NCBI GenBank assembly: GCA_013284265.1
Contig: JABTBR010000007.1
Coordinates: forward strand, 99,603-163,602
Reading direction: 5' to 3'
From: Oxalobacteraceae bacterium
GTDB taxonomy: Bacteria; Pseudomonadota; Gammaproteobacteria; Burkholderiales; Burkholderiaceae_D
Length of the DNA: 64,000 bases
Shown here: positions 37,532 through 46,041 of the stretch, piece by piece
How positions within the stretch are numbered: the first letter of the stretch is position 1
How the letters are laid out: each line of letters opens with the position of its first letter
The notes under the pieces: generated by a model
Database searches by the model: none
Seen by the model: the letters and a program-made list of their open reading frames with translations, nothing else
Told to the model about the DNA's origin: nothing
Position numbers and translations under genes: made by a program

Positions 37532-37586
37532 ACTCAAGACCGATCGAACGCCATGCTTGAGTTCGGAGCCATCATAACGATAGAAT
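37532..37586 (+). promoter_or_regulatory. Promoter and inverted repeat between fsr and araC-type genes
   Basis: TTGAGT (37557-37562) and TAGAAT (37581-37586), 18 bases apart, form a plus-strand promoter for the AraC-type gene. ACTCAAG (37532-37538) and CTTGAGT (37556-37562) are inverted repeats whose right half overlaps the -35, suggesting autorepression. A start point near 37593 rules out the upstream alternative start of the regulator at 37585. Confidence 0.5.
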
Positions 37587-37641
37587 GAATGTCTTTCTCA
37601 CGCCAATCAGTAAGCAGGCTTCGCGAAAAGGACATTGCACC

Positions 37642-38412
37642 ATGATTTTTGATCAACACTGCCTCGATGCCATCGACCGCAGCAGCTCGGCCGTCAGTTG
37701 CCGTCCCAACGACTATCCGGCCAATACCTTTATCGAACGGCACATCCACGCCAAACACCAGCTGGTGTATGCCGTCTCCGGCGTGCTGCAGGTCAATTCC
37801 GACGCGGGGCAATGGGTGGTCCCGCCCAACCGGGCAATCTGGATGCCGGCGGGAACGCATCACTGGGTCAGCTGCATTGGCATGACACAGATGCGCAGCG
37901 TGTATGTGCATCCGTCGGCGGTGCACCATTTGCCGCTGGAGGCGCGCGCCGTCGCCATCACGCCGCTATTGCGCGAACTGATATTGGCAGCGATGCACAT
38001 TCCCCAGCCCTACGACGTGGCCTCACGCGATGGCCGCCTGATGGCGCTGCTGCTGGACGAGCTTCACACCCTGCCCGCCTTGCCGCTGCATCTGCCCCAG
38101 CCCGTCGACGCAAGGCTGCGCCAAATCTGCGGGGAATTGCAGAAGCGCCCTGAGTCCGCCTCCACGCTGGCGGACTGGGCTGTGCGACTGGCTGTCGATG
38201 TCAAAACCATCCAGCGCCTGTTCGCCAAGGAAACCGGGATGACCTTCGGCCAATGGCGCCAGCAAACCCGGCTGCTGCGGGCGCTGGAATATCTGGCCAA
38301 TGGGGACAAGATCGTCGATATCGCGCTGGAACTGGGCTACGACAGCCCGAGCGCTTTCACCACCATGTTCAAGCGCCAGTTCGGCCAGACGCCGAGCCAG
38401 TTCTTCGCCTGA
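37642..38412 (+). CDS. AraC-family transcriptional regulator with cupin domain
   Basis: A 256-aa regulator. The N-terminal cupin-like effector domain (about 15-95; RHIHAKHQLVYAVSGVLQV, IWMPAGTHHWV) precedes two helix-turn-helix motifs at about 165-250 (WAVRLAVDVKTIQRLFAKETGMTF; IVDIALELGYDSPSAFTTMFKRQFG). ATG 37642 is chosen because AAAAGGA lies 9 bases upstream and the predicted promoter lies between this and an earlier in-frame start codon. It probably controls the divergent fsr-type exporter in response to a small ligand. Confidence 0.9.
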   Translation: MIFDQHCLDAIDRSSSAVSCRPNDYPANTFIERHIHAKHQLVYAVSGVLQVNSDAGQWVVPPNRAIWMPAGTHHWVSCIGMTQMRSVYVHPSAVHHLPLEARAVAITPLLRELILAAMHIPQPYDVASRDGRLMALLLDELHTLPALPLHLPQPVDARLRQICGELQKRPESASTLADWAVRLAVDVKTIQRLFAKETGMTFGQWRQQTRLLRALEYLANGDKIVDIALELGYDSPSAFTTMFKRQFGQTPSQFFA

Positions 38413-38425
38413 ACGGCCAGACTAT

Positions 38426-39028
38426 TCAGGTAGGAAAGCCGCGCAGCACCAGTTGCACCACCTCGTGCAACTGGGCGCGGGTGGCGCCTGCGGCGGCCTG
38501 CACCGCCATGCCGTTGGACACCGTCATCACATAGCGCGCCAGCTGGGCCGCGCAGCAATCGGCCGGCAGATCGCCATCGTCGCGCGCCTTGCGCAAGCGT
38601 TCACGCAGCTTGGCCTCGGTCACACTGCGGCGTTCGATCAAGGCATCGCGCACCGGCTTGGCATCGTCGCTGCAGGCCAGCGCGCCATTGATCACCAGGC
38701 AACCGTGCGGATGATCCGACTCGGTCTGGCCATCGGCATTGCCCATCAGATAGGTTTCCACCACGGCACGCGCGCTCGGCTGCTCCAGCGCCCGCTCGAA
38801 CAACTGGCCCCGGTTCGCCGTATAGCGCTCCAAAGCCTTCAGAAACAAGGCTTCCTTGTTGCCGAATACCGAATACAGGCTGGGCCGGTTCATGCCCATG
38901 GCCTCGGTCAGTTCAGGCAGGGACGCGCCCTCATAGCCTTTTTCCCAAAAGACATCCATGGCGCGCTCCAGCGCCGCATCTTCGTCAAAGGTGCGGGGCC
39001 GCCCAGTCTTTTTGGCTAAGTCTTTCAT
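38426..39028 (-). CDS. TetR-family transcriptional regulator
   Basis: A 200-aa repressor. The N-terminal helix-turn-helix lies at about 12-58 (FDEDAALERAMDVFWEKGYEGASLPELTEAMGMNRPSLYSVFGNKEALF), of the AcrR/YxaF-like subgroup, followed by a ligand-binding C-terminal domain with a GCLVINGALACSDDAKPVRDAL segment. It is divergent from an MFS exporter; two copies of ACCGATC-NN-TAAAAA in the shared 119-base spacer are its probable operators, flanking the exporter promoter. Confidence 0.93.
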   Translation of the reverse strand: MKDLAKKTGRPRTFDEDAALERAMDVFWEKGYEGASLPELTEAMGMNRPSLYSVFGNKEALFLKALERYTANRGQLFERALEQPSARAVVETYLMGNADGQTESDHPHGCLVINGALACSDDAKPVRDALIERRSVTEAKLRERLRKARDDGDLPADCCAAQLARYVMTVSNGMAVQAAAGATRAQLHEVVQLVLRGFPT

Positions 39029-39095
39029 ACCGATCGATTAAAAAGTAGTTGACAAGAAAAACGCATGAGTAGATTATGAACCGATCAGTAAAAAA
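39029..39095 (+). promoter_or_regulatory. Exporter promoter flanked by two TetR-type operator boxes
   Basis: ACCGATCGATTAAAAA (from 39029) and ACCGATCAGTAAAAAA (from 39080) are near-identical direct repeats. Between them lie TTGACA (39049-39054, perfect -35) and GATTAT (39072-39077) with 17-base spacing, reading toward the MFS gene. Binding at both boxes would cover the promoter and the regulator's own start. Confidence 0.65.
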
Positions 39096-39147
39096 CTCAA
39101 GATGTTTTTACGGACCCGCCCTACCTACTTCGTAAAGGATACCCGCC

Positions 39148-40407
39148 ATGAATCCAAAATCCAACGCTCAAGTGGCCGATGCCACCCTCGCCACCCCGCT
39201 GGCCGGTGCGGCCCCGGCCAGTGCCGGCCGCGCCGCCTGGCTGGCCGTGCTGTCCGTCGCCGTCGGCGCCTTCGCGCTGGTCACCACCGAATTCCTGCCC
39301 GTCGGCCTGCTGCCCTCGATTGCCGCCGAACTGCGCGTGAGCGAAGGCATGGCCGGCATGCTGGTCACCATTCCCGGCCTGGTGGCGGCGCTGGCCGCCC
39401 TGCTGGTCACGGCCGGCGTCGGCAAGGCCGACCGCCGCAACGTCATCATCGGCCTGAGCCTGCTGCTGGTGCTGTCGAACCTGATGGTGGCACTCTCGCC
39501 CAGCTTCATTCCCGTGCTGATCGGCCGCGCCATCCTGGGCGTCGGCGTGGGCGGCTTCTGGGCCATCGGCGGTGCGCTCGGCGCGCGGCTGGTGCCGGCG
39601 GCCCACGCGGCCCGCGCCACCTCGGTGATCTTCGCCGGTATCTCGCTGGGCACCGTGGCCGGCGTACCTGCCGGCGCCCTGCTCGGCGAAGCGCTGGGCT
39701 GGCGCGCCGCCTTTGGCGCCGCCAGCGCGCTGGCCGTGCTGGTCACACTGATGCAATTCTGGTTGATGCCCGCGCTGCCCACCAACCAGGCCGTGCGCCT
39801 GAATCAGTTACCGATTCTGCTGCGCAAACGCGGCGTGCAACTGGGCATGCTGGCCACGCTGCTGATCTTCATCGGCCAGTTCTCGGCCTACACCTATGTC
39901 ACGCCCTTCCTGATCCAGGCCGCCGGCATGTCGGCCAAGGTGGTCAGCGCCCTGCTGCTGGCATATGGCGTGGCCGGCTTCATCGGCAACATTATCGGCG
40001 GCTGGTTCGTCGCGAAAAGCGTGCGTGGTGCCTTGATCGCTACCGGCCTGGTAATGGGCTTGTCCACCCTGGCGCTGCCCTTCGTCGGCCATAGTGCGGC
40101 GGGCGTGACGGCCTTGATCGTGATCTGGGGTCTGGCCTTTGGGATGATGCCGATTTCGGTGCAGAGCTGGATGTTCCAGGCCTCGGCCGATGCGATGGAA
40201 AGCGCCGGTGCCCTGTTCGTCGCCACCGCCCAGATCTCGCTAGCCAGCGGCGCGCTGGTCGGTGGTGTCGCGGTCGACTACCTGGGCGTTCCCAGTGCGA
40301 TGCTGGTCGGCGGCGCCTTCGCGCTGGCGATGGCGGCACTGATCGGACAGTTCGGCAAAGTGAATGCATCGGCCAGCGGCCGCGTCAAACTGCAGGCTGT
40401 GCACTGA
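39148..40407 (+). CDS. MFS transporter, DHA1 type (NepI/YdhP-like)
   Basis: A 12-helix exporter of 419 aa with a 27-residue Ala-rich N-terminal extension before TM1 (VLSVAVGAFALVTTEFLPVGLLP). The subgroup signature GVGKADRRNVIIGLS and IGRAILGVGVGGFWAIGGALGARL place it near NepI (purine ribonucleoside efflux) and drug exporters. Control by the divergent TetR protein suggests a toxic or inducing substrate, not identified. A GC-rich hairpin follows the stop. Confidence 0.88.
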   Translation: MNPKSNAQVADATLATPLAGAAPASAGRAAWLAVLSVAVGAFALVTTEFLPVGLLPSIAAELRVSEGMAGMLVTIPGLVAALAALLVTAGVGKADRRNVIIGLSLLLVLSNLMVALSPSFIPVLIGRAILGVGVGGFWAIGGALGARLVPAAHAARATSVIFAGISLGTVAGVPAGALLGEALGWRAAFGAASALAVLVTLMQFWLMPALPTNQAVRLNQLPILLRKRGVQLGMLATLLIFIGQFSAYTYVTPFLIQAAGMSAKVVSALLLAYGVAGFIGNIIGGWFVAKSVRGALIATGLVMGLSTLALPFVGHSAAGVTALIVIWGLAFGMMPISVQSWMFQASADAMESAGALFVATAQISLASGALVGGVAVDYLGVPSAMLVGGAFALAMAALIGQFGKVNASASGRVKLQAVH

Positions 40408-40427
40408 TCTGCTTGCGATCTGCTCAA

Positions 40428-40453
40428 GCCCCGGCCATCGTTGCGGGGCGTTT
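40428..40453 (+). terminator. Intrinsic terminator after the MFS gene
   Basis: GCCCCG and CGGGGC around a 10-base loop, followed by a short T-rich tract (GTTTC), 20 bases after the stop. The T tract is weak. Confidence 0.5.
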
Positions 40454-40463
40454 CATGTCGGGA

Positions 40464-40766
40464 TCAGATCCGGCCGCGTTTGAACTCGGCGAGGAAAGCG
40501 CGGCATTCGATTTCGCTGAGGGCTTGTACGGGATCGCCGTGATAGGCGTATAGGTAAGGCGTGCCGCCCAGCCGGTCGGTGAGTTTGGCATCGAGCAGGA
40601 AGCGGCTGCCGAGTGGATACAGCGATGTGTCGCTCAGCTGGCGCGAGCACTGCACGGCCAGCTCGGGTGAAAACGCCTGTCCTGGAACAGGGTGGATCTC
40701 CACCTTGCCACTCCGCGCCACCGACTGCACCGCCACTTGCCGGTATGCGTAAATATCCCGCGCCAT
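40464..40766 (-). CDS. Small conserved-looking hypothetical protein
   Basis: A 100-aa cytoplasmic protein beginning MARDIYAYRQVAVQSVARSG. It is basic, with several aromatic residues (LYAYHGDPVQALSEIECRAFL). No domain recognised. Codon use is host-like, and GGAG lies 6 bases before the ATG, so the gene is probably real. It is convergent with the MFS gene; an in-frame upstream ATG would add 11 residues but lacks a ribosome site. Confidence 0.6.
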   Translation of the reverse strand: MARDIYAYRQVAVQSVARSGKVEIHPVPGQAFSPELAVQCSRQLSDTSLYPLGSRFLLDAKLTDRLGGTPYLYAYHGDPVQALSEIECRAFLAEFKRGRI

Positions 40767-40903
40767 ATTCTGCTCCTGTGTTTTCGCCAAGGGCGCCATG
40801 GTAGCAGAAGCGATTCGGCAATCAACAGCAGCCGCAGCCGCTCTATTGAATAATCGCTATAGTGTCGAGAGACCGTTTCTAAAACAACGCAAAAGGAAGC
40901 ATC

Positions 40904-41428
40904 ATGGAAGCACAGAGCACACTGGAAATCTGGCAGGCCGAAGAAGCGGCGATGCGCGCCCGCATGGCGCCCACCGGCGTGGCCAGCCGCGACCAGCTGC
41001 GCGAACGCAGCGGTATCGAATTTCTCAACGGGATAGGGTCGGGCGAACTGCCGCCGGCGCCGATCGGCGAATTGATGGGTTTCCTGCCGATCCGCGTGGA
41101 GCCGGGTCTGGCGATTTTCCAGGGCACGCCGGGGCTGCAGCATTACAACCCGAGCGGCGTGGTCCACGGCGGCTACGCCGCGACCTTGCTCGACACCGCG
41201 CTGGGCTGCTCTATCCACACCATGCTGCCCGCAGGTAAAGGCTATACGACGCTGGATCTGAAAGTGAACTATATCCGCGCCATGACCGACCAAACCGGCC
41301 CGGTACGTGCCGAGGGCAAGATCGTCACCGTCGGCGGCCAGGTCGCGGTGGCCGAGGCACGCATCACCGATGCCAATGGCAAGCTGTATGCGTTTGCTAC
41401 CACTACCTGCCTGATCTTCGCGATCTGA
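40904..41428 (+). CDS. PaaI-type hotdog-fold thioesterase
   Basis: A 174-aa acyl-CoA thioesterase of the PaaI/YdiI class. The catalytic region is NPSGVVHGGYAATLLDTALG (the HGG motif with following Asp), and GYTTLDLKVNYIRAM is the typical second strand. The first 40 residues form an extra N-terminal stretch. Substrate is not predictable; aryl- or medium-chain acyl-CoA is usual. AAGGAAG precedes the ATG. A palindromic repeat copy lies just downstream and may end the transcript. Confidence 0.9.
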   Translation: MEAQSTLEIWQAEEAAMRARMAPTGVASRDQLRERSGIEFLNGIGSGELPPAPIGELMGFLPIRVEPGLAIFQGTPGLQHYNPSGVVHGGYAATLLDTALGCSIHTMLPAGKGYTTLDLKVNYIRAMTDQTGPVRAEGKIVTVGGQVAVAEARITDANGKLYAFATTTCLIFAI

Positions 41429-41465
41429 CCTTAACGCCATTAAGCTAGCGTGCCGCAAAGCATTT

Positions 41466-41532
41466 AAAACCCAAGGCAAAGAGCCGGGGTACGACCCGCC
41501 GGGTCGTACCCCAGGGTTACGCCCTGGGTTTT
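41466..41532. repeat. Dispersed palindromic element, copy 2
   Basis: AAAACCCAAGGCAAAGAGCC, then a perfect inverted repeat (41486-41512) with 13-base arms, left arm GGGGTACGACCCG, one central base, then CAGGGTTACGCCCTGGGTTTT. Compared with copy 3 the arm reads TACG instead of TCTG, with the matching change in the other arm. It lies between convergent genes (thioesterase and ispF), so it may work as a two-way terminator. Confidence 0.85.
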
Positions 41533-41602
41533 GGACGGCAGCCGGCGACCTGCCACCGATCATTTCCACTAACTTGGCGGCGTGACGATCTGGCCATGTC
41601 AA

Positions 41603-42097
41603 TTACAGCCGAACCAGCAACGCAATGGCTTGCGCTTCCATTCCCTCTTCGCGGCCAAGGTAGCCCAGCTTCTCGTTGGTCTTGGCCTTGATGTTGACCT
41701 GGTCGATTTCCAGCCCAAGATCGGCGGCGATGTTGGCGCACATGGCGCCTATGTGCGGCGCCATCTTCGGCTGCTGGGCGATGATGGTCGCATCGATGTT
41801 GCCGACACCGTAGCCCGCGGCGTTCACGCGGCGCGCCGCTTCGCGCAGCAGCACGCGCGAATCGGCGCCCTTGAACTGCACATCGGTATCCGGAAAGTGA
41901 CGGCCGATATCGCCCAGCGCGGCGCCGCCCAGGATCGCATCGGTAATCGCGTGCAGCAGCACGTCGGCATCGGAATGGCCCAGCAAACCCAGACGGTGCG
42001 GGATGTTCACGCCGCCCAAGATCAGCTGACGCCCCTCCACCAGCTTGTGAACGTCATAGCCCTGGCCAATGCGGAACGGGAGTGCGGGTGTGCTCAT
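41603..42097 (-). CDS. ispF: 2-C-methyl-D-erythritol 2,4-cyclodiphosphate synthase
   Basis: Fifth enzyme of the MEP isoprenoid pathway, forming the cyclic diphosphate with release of CMP. The 164-aa product has the zinc ligands in GYDVHKL (Asp and His) and the His in [14 protein letters not shown], plus IGRHFPDTD and the hydrophobic trimer core. It lies 21 bases after ispD on the same strand, a common betaproteobacterial pair. Confidence 0.97.
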   Translation of the reverse strand: MSTPALPFRIGQGYDVHKLVEGRQLILGGVNIPHRLGLLGHSDADVLLHAITDAILGGAALGDIGRHFPDTDVQFKGADSRVLLREAARRVNAAGYGVGNIDATIIAQQPKMAPHIGAMCANIAADLGLEIDQVNIKAKTNEKLGYLGREEGMEAQAIALLVRL

Positions 42098-42118
42098 ATT
42101 TTTCCTGTACTGTGTGCT

Positions 42119-42826
42119 TTATTCGGTGTGGGCGAGATACATTTCGGCGATGCGGATATCGGCCGGCAGCGTCACCTTCAAATTGCGCGGATGCCCTTCC
42201 ACCAGCAGCGGCGACAGACCCAGCGCTTCGACCGCGCTGGCGTCGTCGGTGATCGCGTTCGGATCGGCGGCGGCGCCCAGTGCGCGCGCCAGCAGCGCAT
42301 AGGGGAACATCTGCGGCGTCTGCGCCAGCCACAGGCCGTCGCGCGCCACCGTGACCACCGCACCGGCACCGCTGCGCTTGACGGTGTCGACTACCGGCAG
42401 TGCCAGCAAGCCGCCCGCGGGCGCATCGCCCACGCGCACAATCAGGCGCTCGATCAGCTCGGGCGTCAGGCCGGGACGGGCCGCGTCATGCACCAGTATC
42501 CAGTCGCCCGGGGCCACTTCGGCGCTCAGCGCGGTCAGCGCATTGAGCACGGTGTCCATGCGGGTAGCGCCGCCGCAGCGCAGCACCGTCACGCCGGGCG
42601 TGCCAGGCGGCAGCACCGCATCGATCTGGCCGTCGGCTTCGCTCACCACCACATAGGTATGGGCGATCAAGGGGCTGGCGCCGAAGGCATCCACGGCGTG
42701 GCGCAGCATCGGCTTGCCGCCTATGCTCAGGTACTGCTTGGGTCCGTCGGCGGCCATGCGCGCGCCCACGCCGGCGGCGGGAAGCAGCGCGAAATAGCGC
42801 GGTTTTTCAGTGGCGTGTTGCGTCAT
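42119..42826 (-). CDS. ispD: 2-C-methyl-D-erythritol 4-phosphate cytidylyltransferase
   Basis: Third enzyme of the MEP pathway, coupling MEP with CTP. The 235-aa product shows the nucleotide-binding start LLPAAGVGARMAADGPKQYL (conserved Arg and Lys) and the substrate segment VHDAARPGLTPELIERL. It begins 18 bases after the stop of the HExxH gene and precedes ispF, so it may be transcribed with both. Confidence 0.97.
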   Translation of the reverse strand: MTQHATEKPRYFALLPAAGVGARMAADGPKQYLSIGGKPMLRHAVDAFGASPLIAHTYVVVSEADGQIDAVLPPGTPGVTVLRCGGATRMDTVLNALTALSAEVAPGDWILVHDAARPGLTPELIERLIVRVGDAPAGGLLALPVVDTVKRSGAGAVVTVARDGLWLAQTPQMFPYALLARALGAAADPNAITDDASAVEALGLSPLLVEGHPRNLKVTLPADIRIAEMYLAHTE

Positions 42827-42844
42827 TCGTTTTTCCTGCCTTGA

Positions 42845-43594
42845 TTATTTGGCGCGGCGGGCGCCGCCCAGTATCTCCTGCAGCTCGCCATTGCAGCTGC
42901 GCGAGAGCCGCGCGTATTCTTCCGGTGCGTCGATCTGGTTCTGCAGCTCTTCCACCAGGCCCATTTCGGCTTTGATGTAGGGCATCCAGCCAGTGTTGAT
43001 CTCATGCTCCAGCGCGGACATCGCAGTGCCGGAGGGCGCATACAGCGGGCGCGCTTCGAAGCGCTTGGCCAGGGCCTCGCGCACCGATTTTTCCACTTTC
43101 GGCAAGTGGTCCATATAGGCCTTCAGGTGGCGCATTTCATGCGTCAGGATTTCCTGGTAGCCGCAGGTGCCGGTGGCGAACTCGCTGCCCACATAGACCA
43201 CCACCGGAGCGTAATACAGCTTGACGGTGATCTTGGGCGCGATGCATTCGTAACCGCTCACAGGGTCCTGCAGGACAGGACCGCCCAGGGCGATCGACAT
43301 GCGCGACTCGGTACGGGTCAGCCCCAGCACCTTGGCGTTGCCGTTGGCGACACCCTTCATGGCGGTCAGCGCGCGGTAGGACAAATGCTGATCCACGCTA
43401 TAGCCGTTCTGCTGGGACGACAGCACACTGATGGTCTTGCTGATGGAATCTTCGCAGCGGATCTGGAACGCGGTGCGCTCGGCGCCCCGTGCCGTGGAAC
43501 TTGCCGCCAGCGCTGCCATCACCACGGCCAAGGCGGGCCAGACAGACAGCGGCGCCAAGCTGGGTGGCAGCGGCAACAGGCGCGGCACGGCCAT
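42845..43594 (-). CDS. Secreted HExxH-motif protein of unknown function
   Basis: A 249-aa protein with a signal or anchor segment (about 14-38) and then a soluble domain. ILTHEMRHLKAYMDH contains HExxH (His152, Glu153, His156), the zinc site of many metallopeptidases. A later EHEINTGW (about 195-202) could supply a third ligand. Five cysteines are present (positions about 47, 117, 144 and two others late), suggesting periplasmic disulphides. The pattern resembles small bacterial DUF-type putative peptidases but I cannot name the family. It starts 3 bases after the NUDIX stop and lies 18 before ispD, so it is probably in their operon. Confidence 0.75.
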   Translation of the reverse strand: MAVPRLLPLPPSLAPLSVWPALAVVMAALAASSTARGAERTAFQIRCEDSISKTISVLSSQQNGYSVDQHLSYRALTAMKGVANGNAKVLGLTRTESRMSIALGGPVLQDPVSGYECIAPKITVKLYYAPVVVYVGSEFATGTCGYQEILTHEMRHLKAYMDHLPKVEKSVREALAKRFEARPLYAPSGTAMSALEHEINTGWMPYIKAEMGLVEELQNQIDAPEEYARLSRSCNGELQEILGGARRAK

Positions 43595-43597
43595 CGA

Positions 43598-44155
43598 TCA
43601 GTCCAGCTTCCAGTCGCCGGAACGTAGCTTGTCGAGCCAGAAAATGCCGATCACGGTTTTCACGTCGGTGATGCGCCCCTCGCGCACCCATAGCAGCAGC
43701 TCGTCGATGGAGGCCGTGAAGATCTCCAGGAATTCCCCTTCATCGAGCTTGGCGTCGCCCGCCGTCAGGCCGCGCGCCAGGTATAGATCCAAGTGCTCGT
43801 CCGAATAGGCGATGGCGTTGTGGATGGTGGTGACGAATTCCCACTCGGTGGCGTGGTAGCCGGTTTCCTCTTCCAGCTCGCGTTTGGCGCAGCTCAGCGG
43901 ATCTTCGCCCGGATCGATTTTCCCGGCCGGGAACTCAATGAACACCTGGTCGAGCGGATAGCGGAACTGCCGCTCCATCAGCACGCGGCCGTCATCGAGC
44001 AAGGGCAGGATCACGACGGCGCCGGGATGCAGGATGTATTCGCGTGCGGTGTGTTTGCCGTCCGGGAGCGCGACCTCGTCGCGCTGGACCTTGAGGAAAT
44101 GGCCTTCGTAGACCATTTCACCGCCGAGGCGGGTTTCTTTCAGATGCTTGTCCAT
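43598..44155 (-). CDS. NUDIX hydrolase, ADP-ribose pyrophosphatase type
   Basis: A 185-aa NUDIX enzyme likely hydrolysing ADP-ribose or similar nucleoside diphosphate derivatives. The Nudix box is complete (GKIDPGEDPLSCAKRELEEE followed by TGY), and the downstream Pro/Tyr pattern fits the ADPRase subgroup. ATG 44155 follows GGAG by 5 bases; a GTG two codons earlier is also possible. It sits between the nuo cluster and the isp genes on one strand. Confidence 0.93.
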   Translation of the reverse strand: MDKHLKETRLGGEMVYEGHFLKVQRDEVALPDGKHTAREYILHPGAVVILPLLDDGRVLMERQFRYPLDQVFIEFPAGKIDPGEDPLSCAKRELEEETGYHATEWEFVTTIHNAIAYSDEHLDLYLARGLTAGDAKLDEGEFLEIFTASIDELLLWVREGRITDVKTVIGIFWLDKLRSGDWKLD

Positions 44156-44197
44156 GCTCACTCCATTGAAGAGTGTCTAGTGTATCAGCCGCCGTAC

Positions 44198-44521
44198 TTA
44201 GCCGTGATGCTTGCGCAGGTAGCGAACCACAAATCCGGGAAAAGCCAGAACCACGAAGAAGCAGCCGGTGATGGCGTAGAACTCCCAGGTCTGCGGGAAA
44301 GCGGTGCCGATCTGCGCTTCGATCGCCAGGCCGGCGGCGCCGACGACGAAGTACAGCACCAGCATTTCGAGCAGGCGCACGGCCAGCGGCTTGCGCCGCT
44401 GGGCCGCATCCGCGCCGGGCTTGAGGGCCACCAGCGCGAACACCTTCTCGTTAAAGAACGGCAGATTGGCGGCCGCAATTGCGAGCGCGATCACCAACCA
44501 GCTGGACGAGGAAGCTTCCAT
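44198..44521 (-). CDS. DUF2818 membrane protein, nuo-linked
   Basis: A 107-aa protein with three membrane helices (about 7-24, 48-66, 78-98). DUF2818 genes occur directly after nuoN in many Burkholderiales. It begins 11 bases after the nuoN stop, so it is surely co-transcribed. A role in assembly or stability of complex I is often suspected but not shown. Confidence 0.88.
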   Translation of the reverse strand: MEASSSSWLVIALAIAAANLPFFNEKVFALVALKPGADAAQRRKPLAVRLLEMLVLYFVVGAAGLAIEAQIGTAFPQTWEFYAITGCFFVVLAFPGFVVRYLRKHHG

Positions 44522-44532
44522 GGCTAGTCAGC

Positions 44533-46020
44533 TCAGGAGTTCAAGGTCAGGGTCATGGCCTTCATGCAGGCGCCCAGCAGCGCTTGCGGCAGCAGGCCCA
44601 TGACCACGATGGCCACGCCGTTGATGCTCAGGACGAAGCTCATATCGCCTTTGATGACGATAGGCGAGTTGTCGACCGGCTCATCGAACCACATGGTCTT
44701 GACCACGCGCAGGTAGTAGAACGCGCCGATCAGCGAGAACATCACCGCGAACACGGTCAGCCAGATCTGGCCGGTGCCCAGCACCGCGTTCAGCACCGAG
44801 AACTTGGCCGCAAAGCCCATCATCGGCGGCACGCCGGCCAGCGAGAACATCAGGATCGACATCACGACCGCGAACCATGGGCTACGCTTGCTCAGGCCCT
44901 TGAAGTCGGACAGTTCTTCCGCTTCGAAGCCATTGCGCGCCAGCGCCATCATCACGCCGAAGCTGCCCAGCGTGGTCATCACGTAGGTGATCACGTAGTA
45001 CATCGAGGCGCTGTAGGCGGCGGCCGCGCCGGTGCGGTCGGTCGCGCCGACCACGCCAGCCAGCAGGCCCAGCAGCACGAAGCCCATTTGCGCGATGGTC
45101 GAGTAAGCCAGCATCCGCTTCAGATTGGTCTGGGCGATCGCGGTCAGATTACCCACGGCCAGCGACATCACGGCCAGCACCAGCAGCATCTGCTGCCAGT
45201 CCAGCGCCACCGGCAGCAAGCCTTCGACCAACAGACGGATGCAGACGGCGAAGGTCGCCAATTTCGGCGCGCCACCCAGCAGCAGGGTCACGGCGGTCGG
45301 GGCGCCCTGATAGACGTCAGGCACCCACATATGGAAGGGTACCGCGCCCAGCTTGAAGGCCAGACCGGCAACCAGGAACACCAGGCCGAACACCAGGATG
45401 GTCGGCTTGATGGTGCCGCTGGCGGCGGCCTTGGCCACCAGGGTCAGGTCCAGCGTGCCGGTCGCGCCGTACAGCATCGACATACCGTAGAGCAGGAAGC
45501 CCGACGCCAGCGCGCCCAGGATGAAGTACTTCATCGCCGCTTCGGTCGCACGCGCATTGTCGCGACGCAGGGCCACCAGTGCGTACAGCGACAGCGACAT
45601 CAGTTCGATACCGAGGTAGATCGACAGGAAGCTGTTCCCCGAGATCATCACCATCTGGCCCAGCAGCGAGAACAGTGCGAGCACATAGAACTCGCCGCCC
45701 AGGTTACCGCTCAACATCTGGCGGTCGGTGGCGTACTGGCGCGAATAGATCAGGGTCAGGCCCACGGCTGCATAGGTAAACAGCTTGAGCAGGTTCGACA
45801 TCGGGTCCGACACGAACATGTTCGAGAAGGTGTAGGCGGTGGTGCCGGCGTTAAAGTCGACCAGGCTGAAATAGCCGCAGACGACCAGGGTCAGCAAGGT
45901 CAGTACATACGTGATCGAACGCTTGCCCTCGGACAGGAACATATCGATCAGCAGGATCGCGGATGCGGCGATCAGCAGAAAGACTTCTGCGTAGAGCGGG
46001 ATCATGTTGGTGGTATTCAT
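44533..46020 (-). CDS. nuoN: NADH-quinone oxidoreductase subunit N
   Basis: A 495-aa antiporter-like subunit of the complex I membrane arm, with about 14 helices. Conserved charged positions include the TM lysines and the segment [18 protein letters not shown] carrying the key Glu. It takes part in proton pumping. Last nuo gene, 21 bases after nuoM. Confidence 0.97.
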   Translation of the reverse strand: MNTTNMIPLYAEVFLLIAASAILLIDMFLSEGKRSITYVLTLLTLVVCGYFSLVDFNAGTTAYTFSNMFVSDPMSNLLKLFTYAAVGLTLIYSRQYATDRQMLSGNLGGEFYVLALFSLLGQMVMISGNSFLSIYLGIELMSLSLYALVALRRDNARATEAAMKYFILGALASGFLLYGMSMLYGATGTLDLTLVAKAAASGTIKPTILVFGLVFLVAGLAFKLGAVPFHMWVPDVYQGAPTAVTLLLGGAPKLATFAVCIRLLVEGLLPVALDWQQMLLVLAVMSLAVGNLTAIAQTNLKRMLAYSTIAQMGFVLLGLLAGVVGATDRTGAAAAYSASMYYVITYVMTTLGSFGVMMALARNGFEAEELSDFKGLSKRSPWFAVVMSILMFSLAGVPPMMGFAAKFSVLNAVLGTGQIWLTVFAVMFSLIGAFYYLRVVKTMWFDEPVDNSPIVIKGDMSFVLSINGVAIVVMGLLPQALLGACMKAMTLTLNS

Positions 46021-46041
46021 GGTTGCGTTTCCGTGTTTTTC

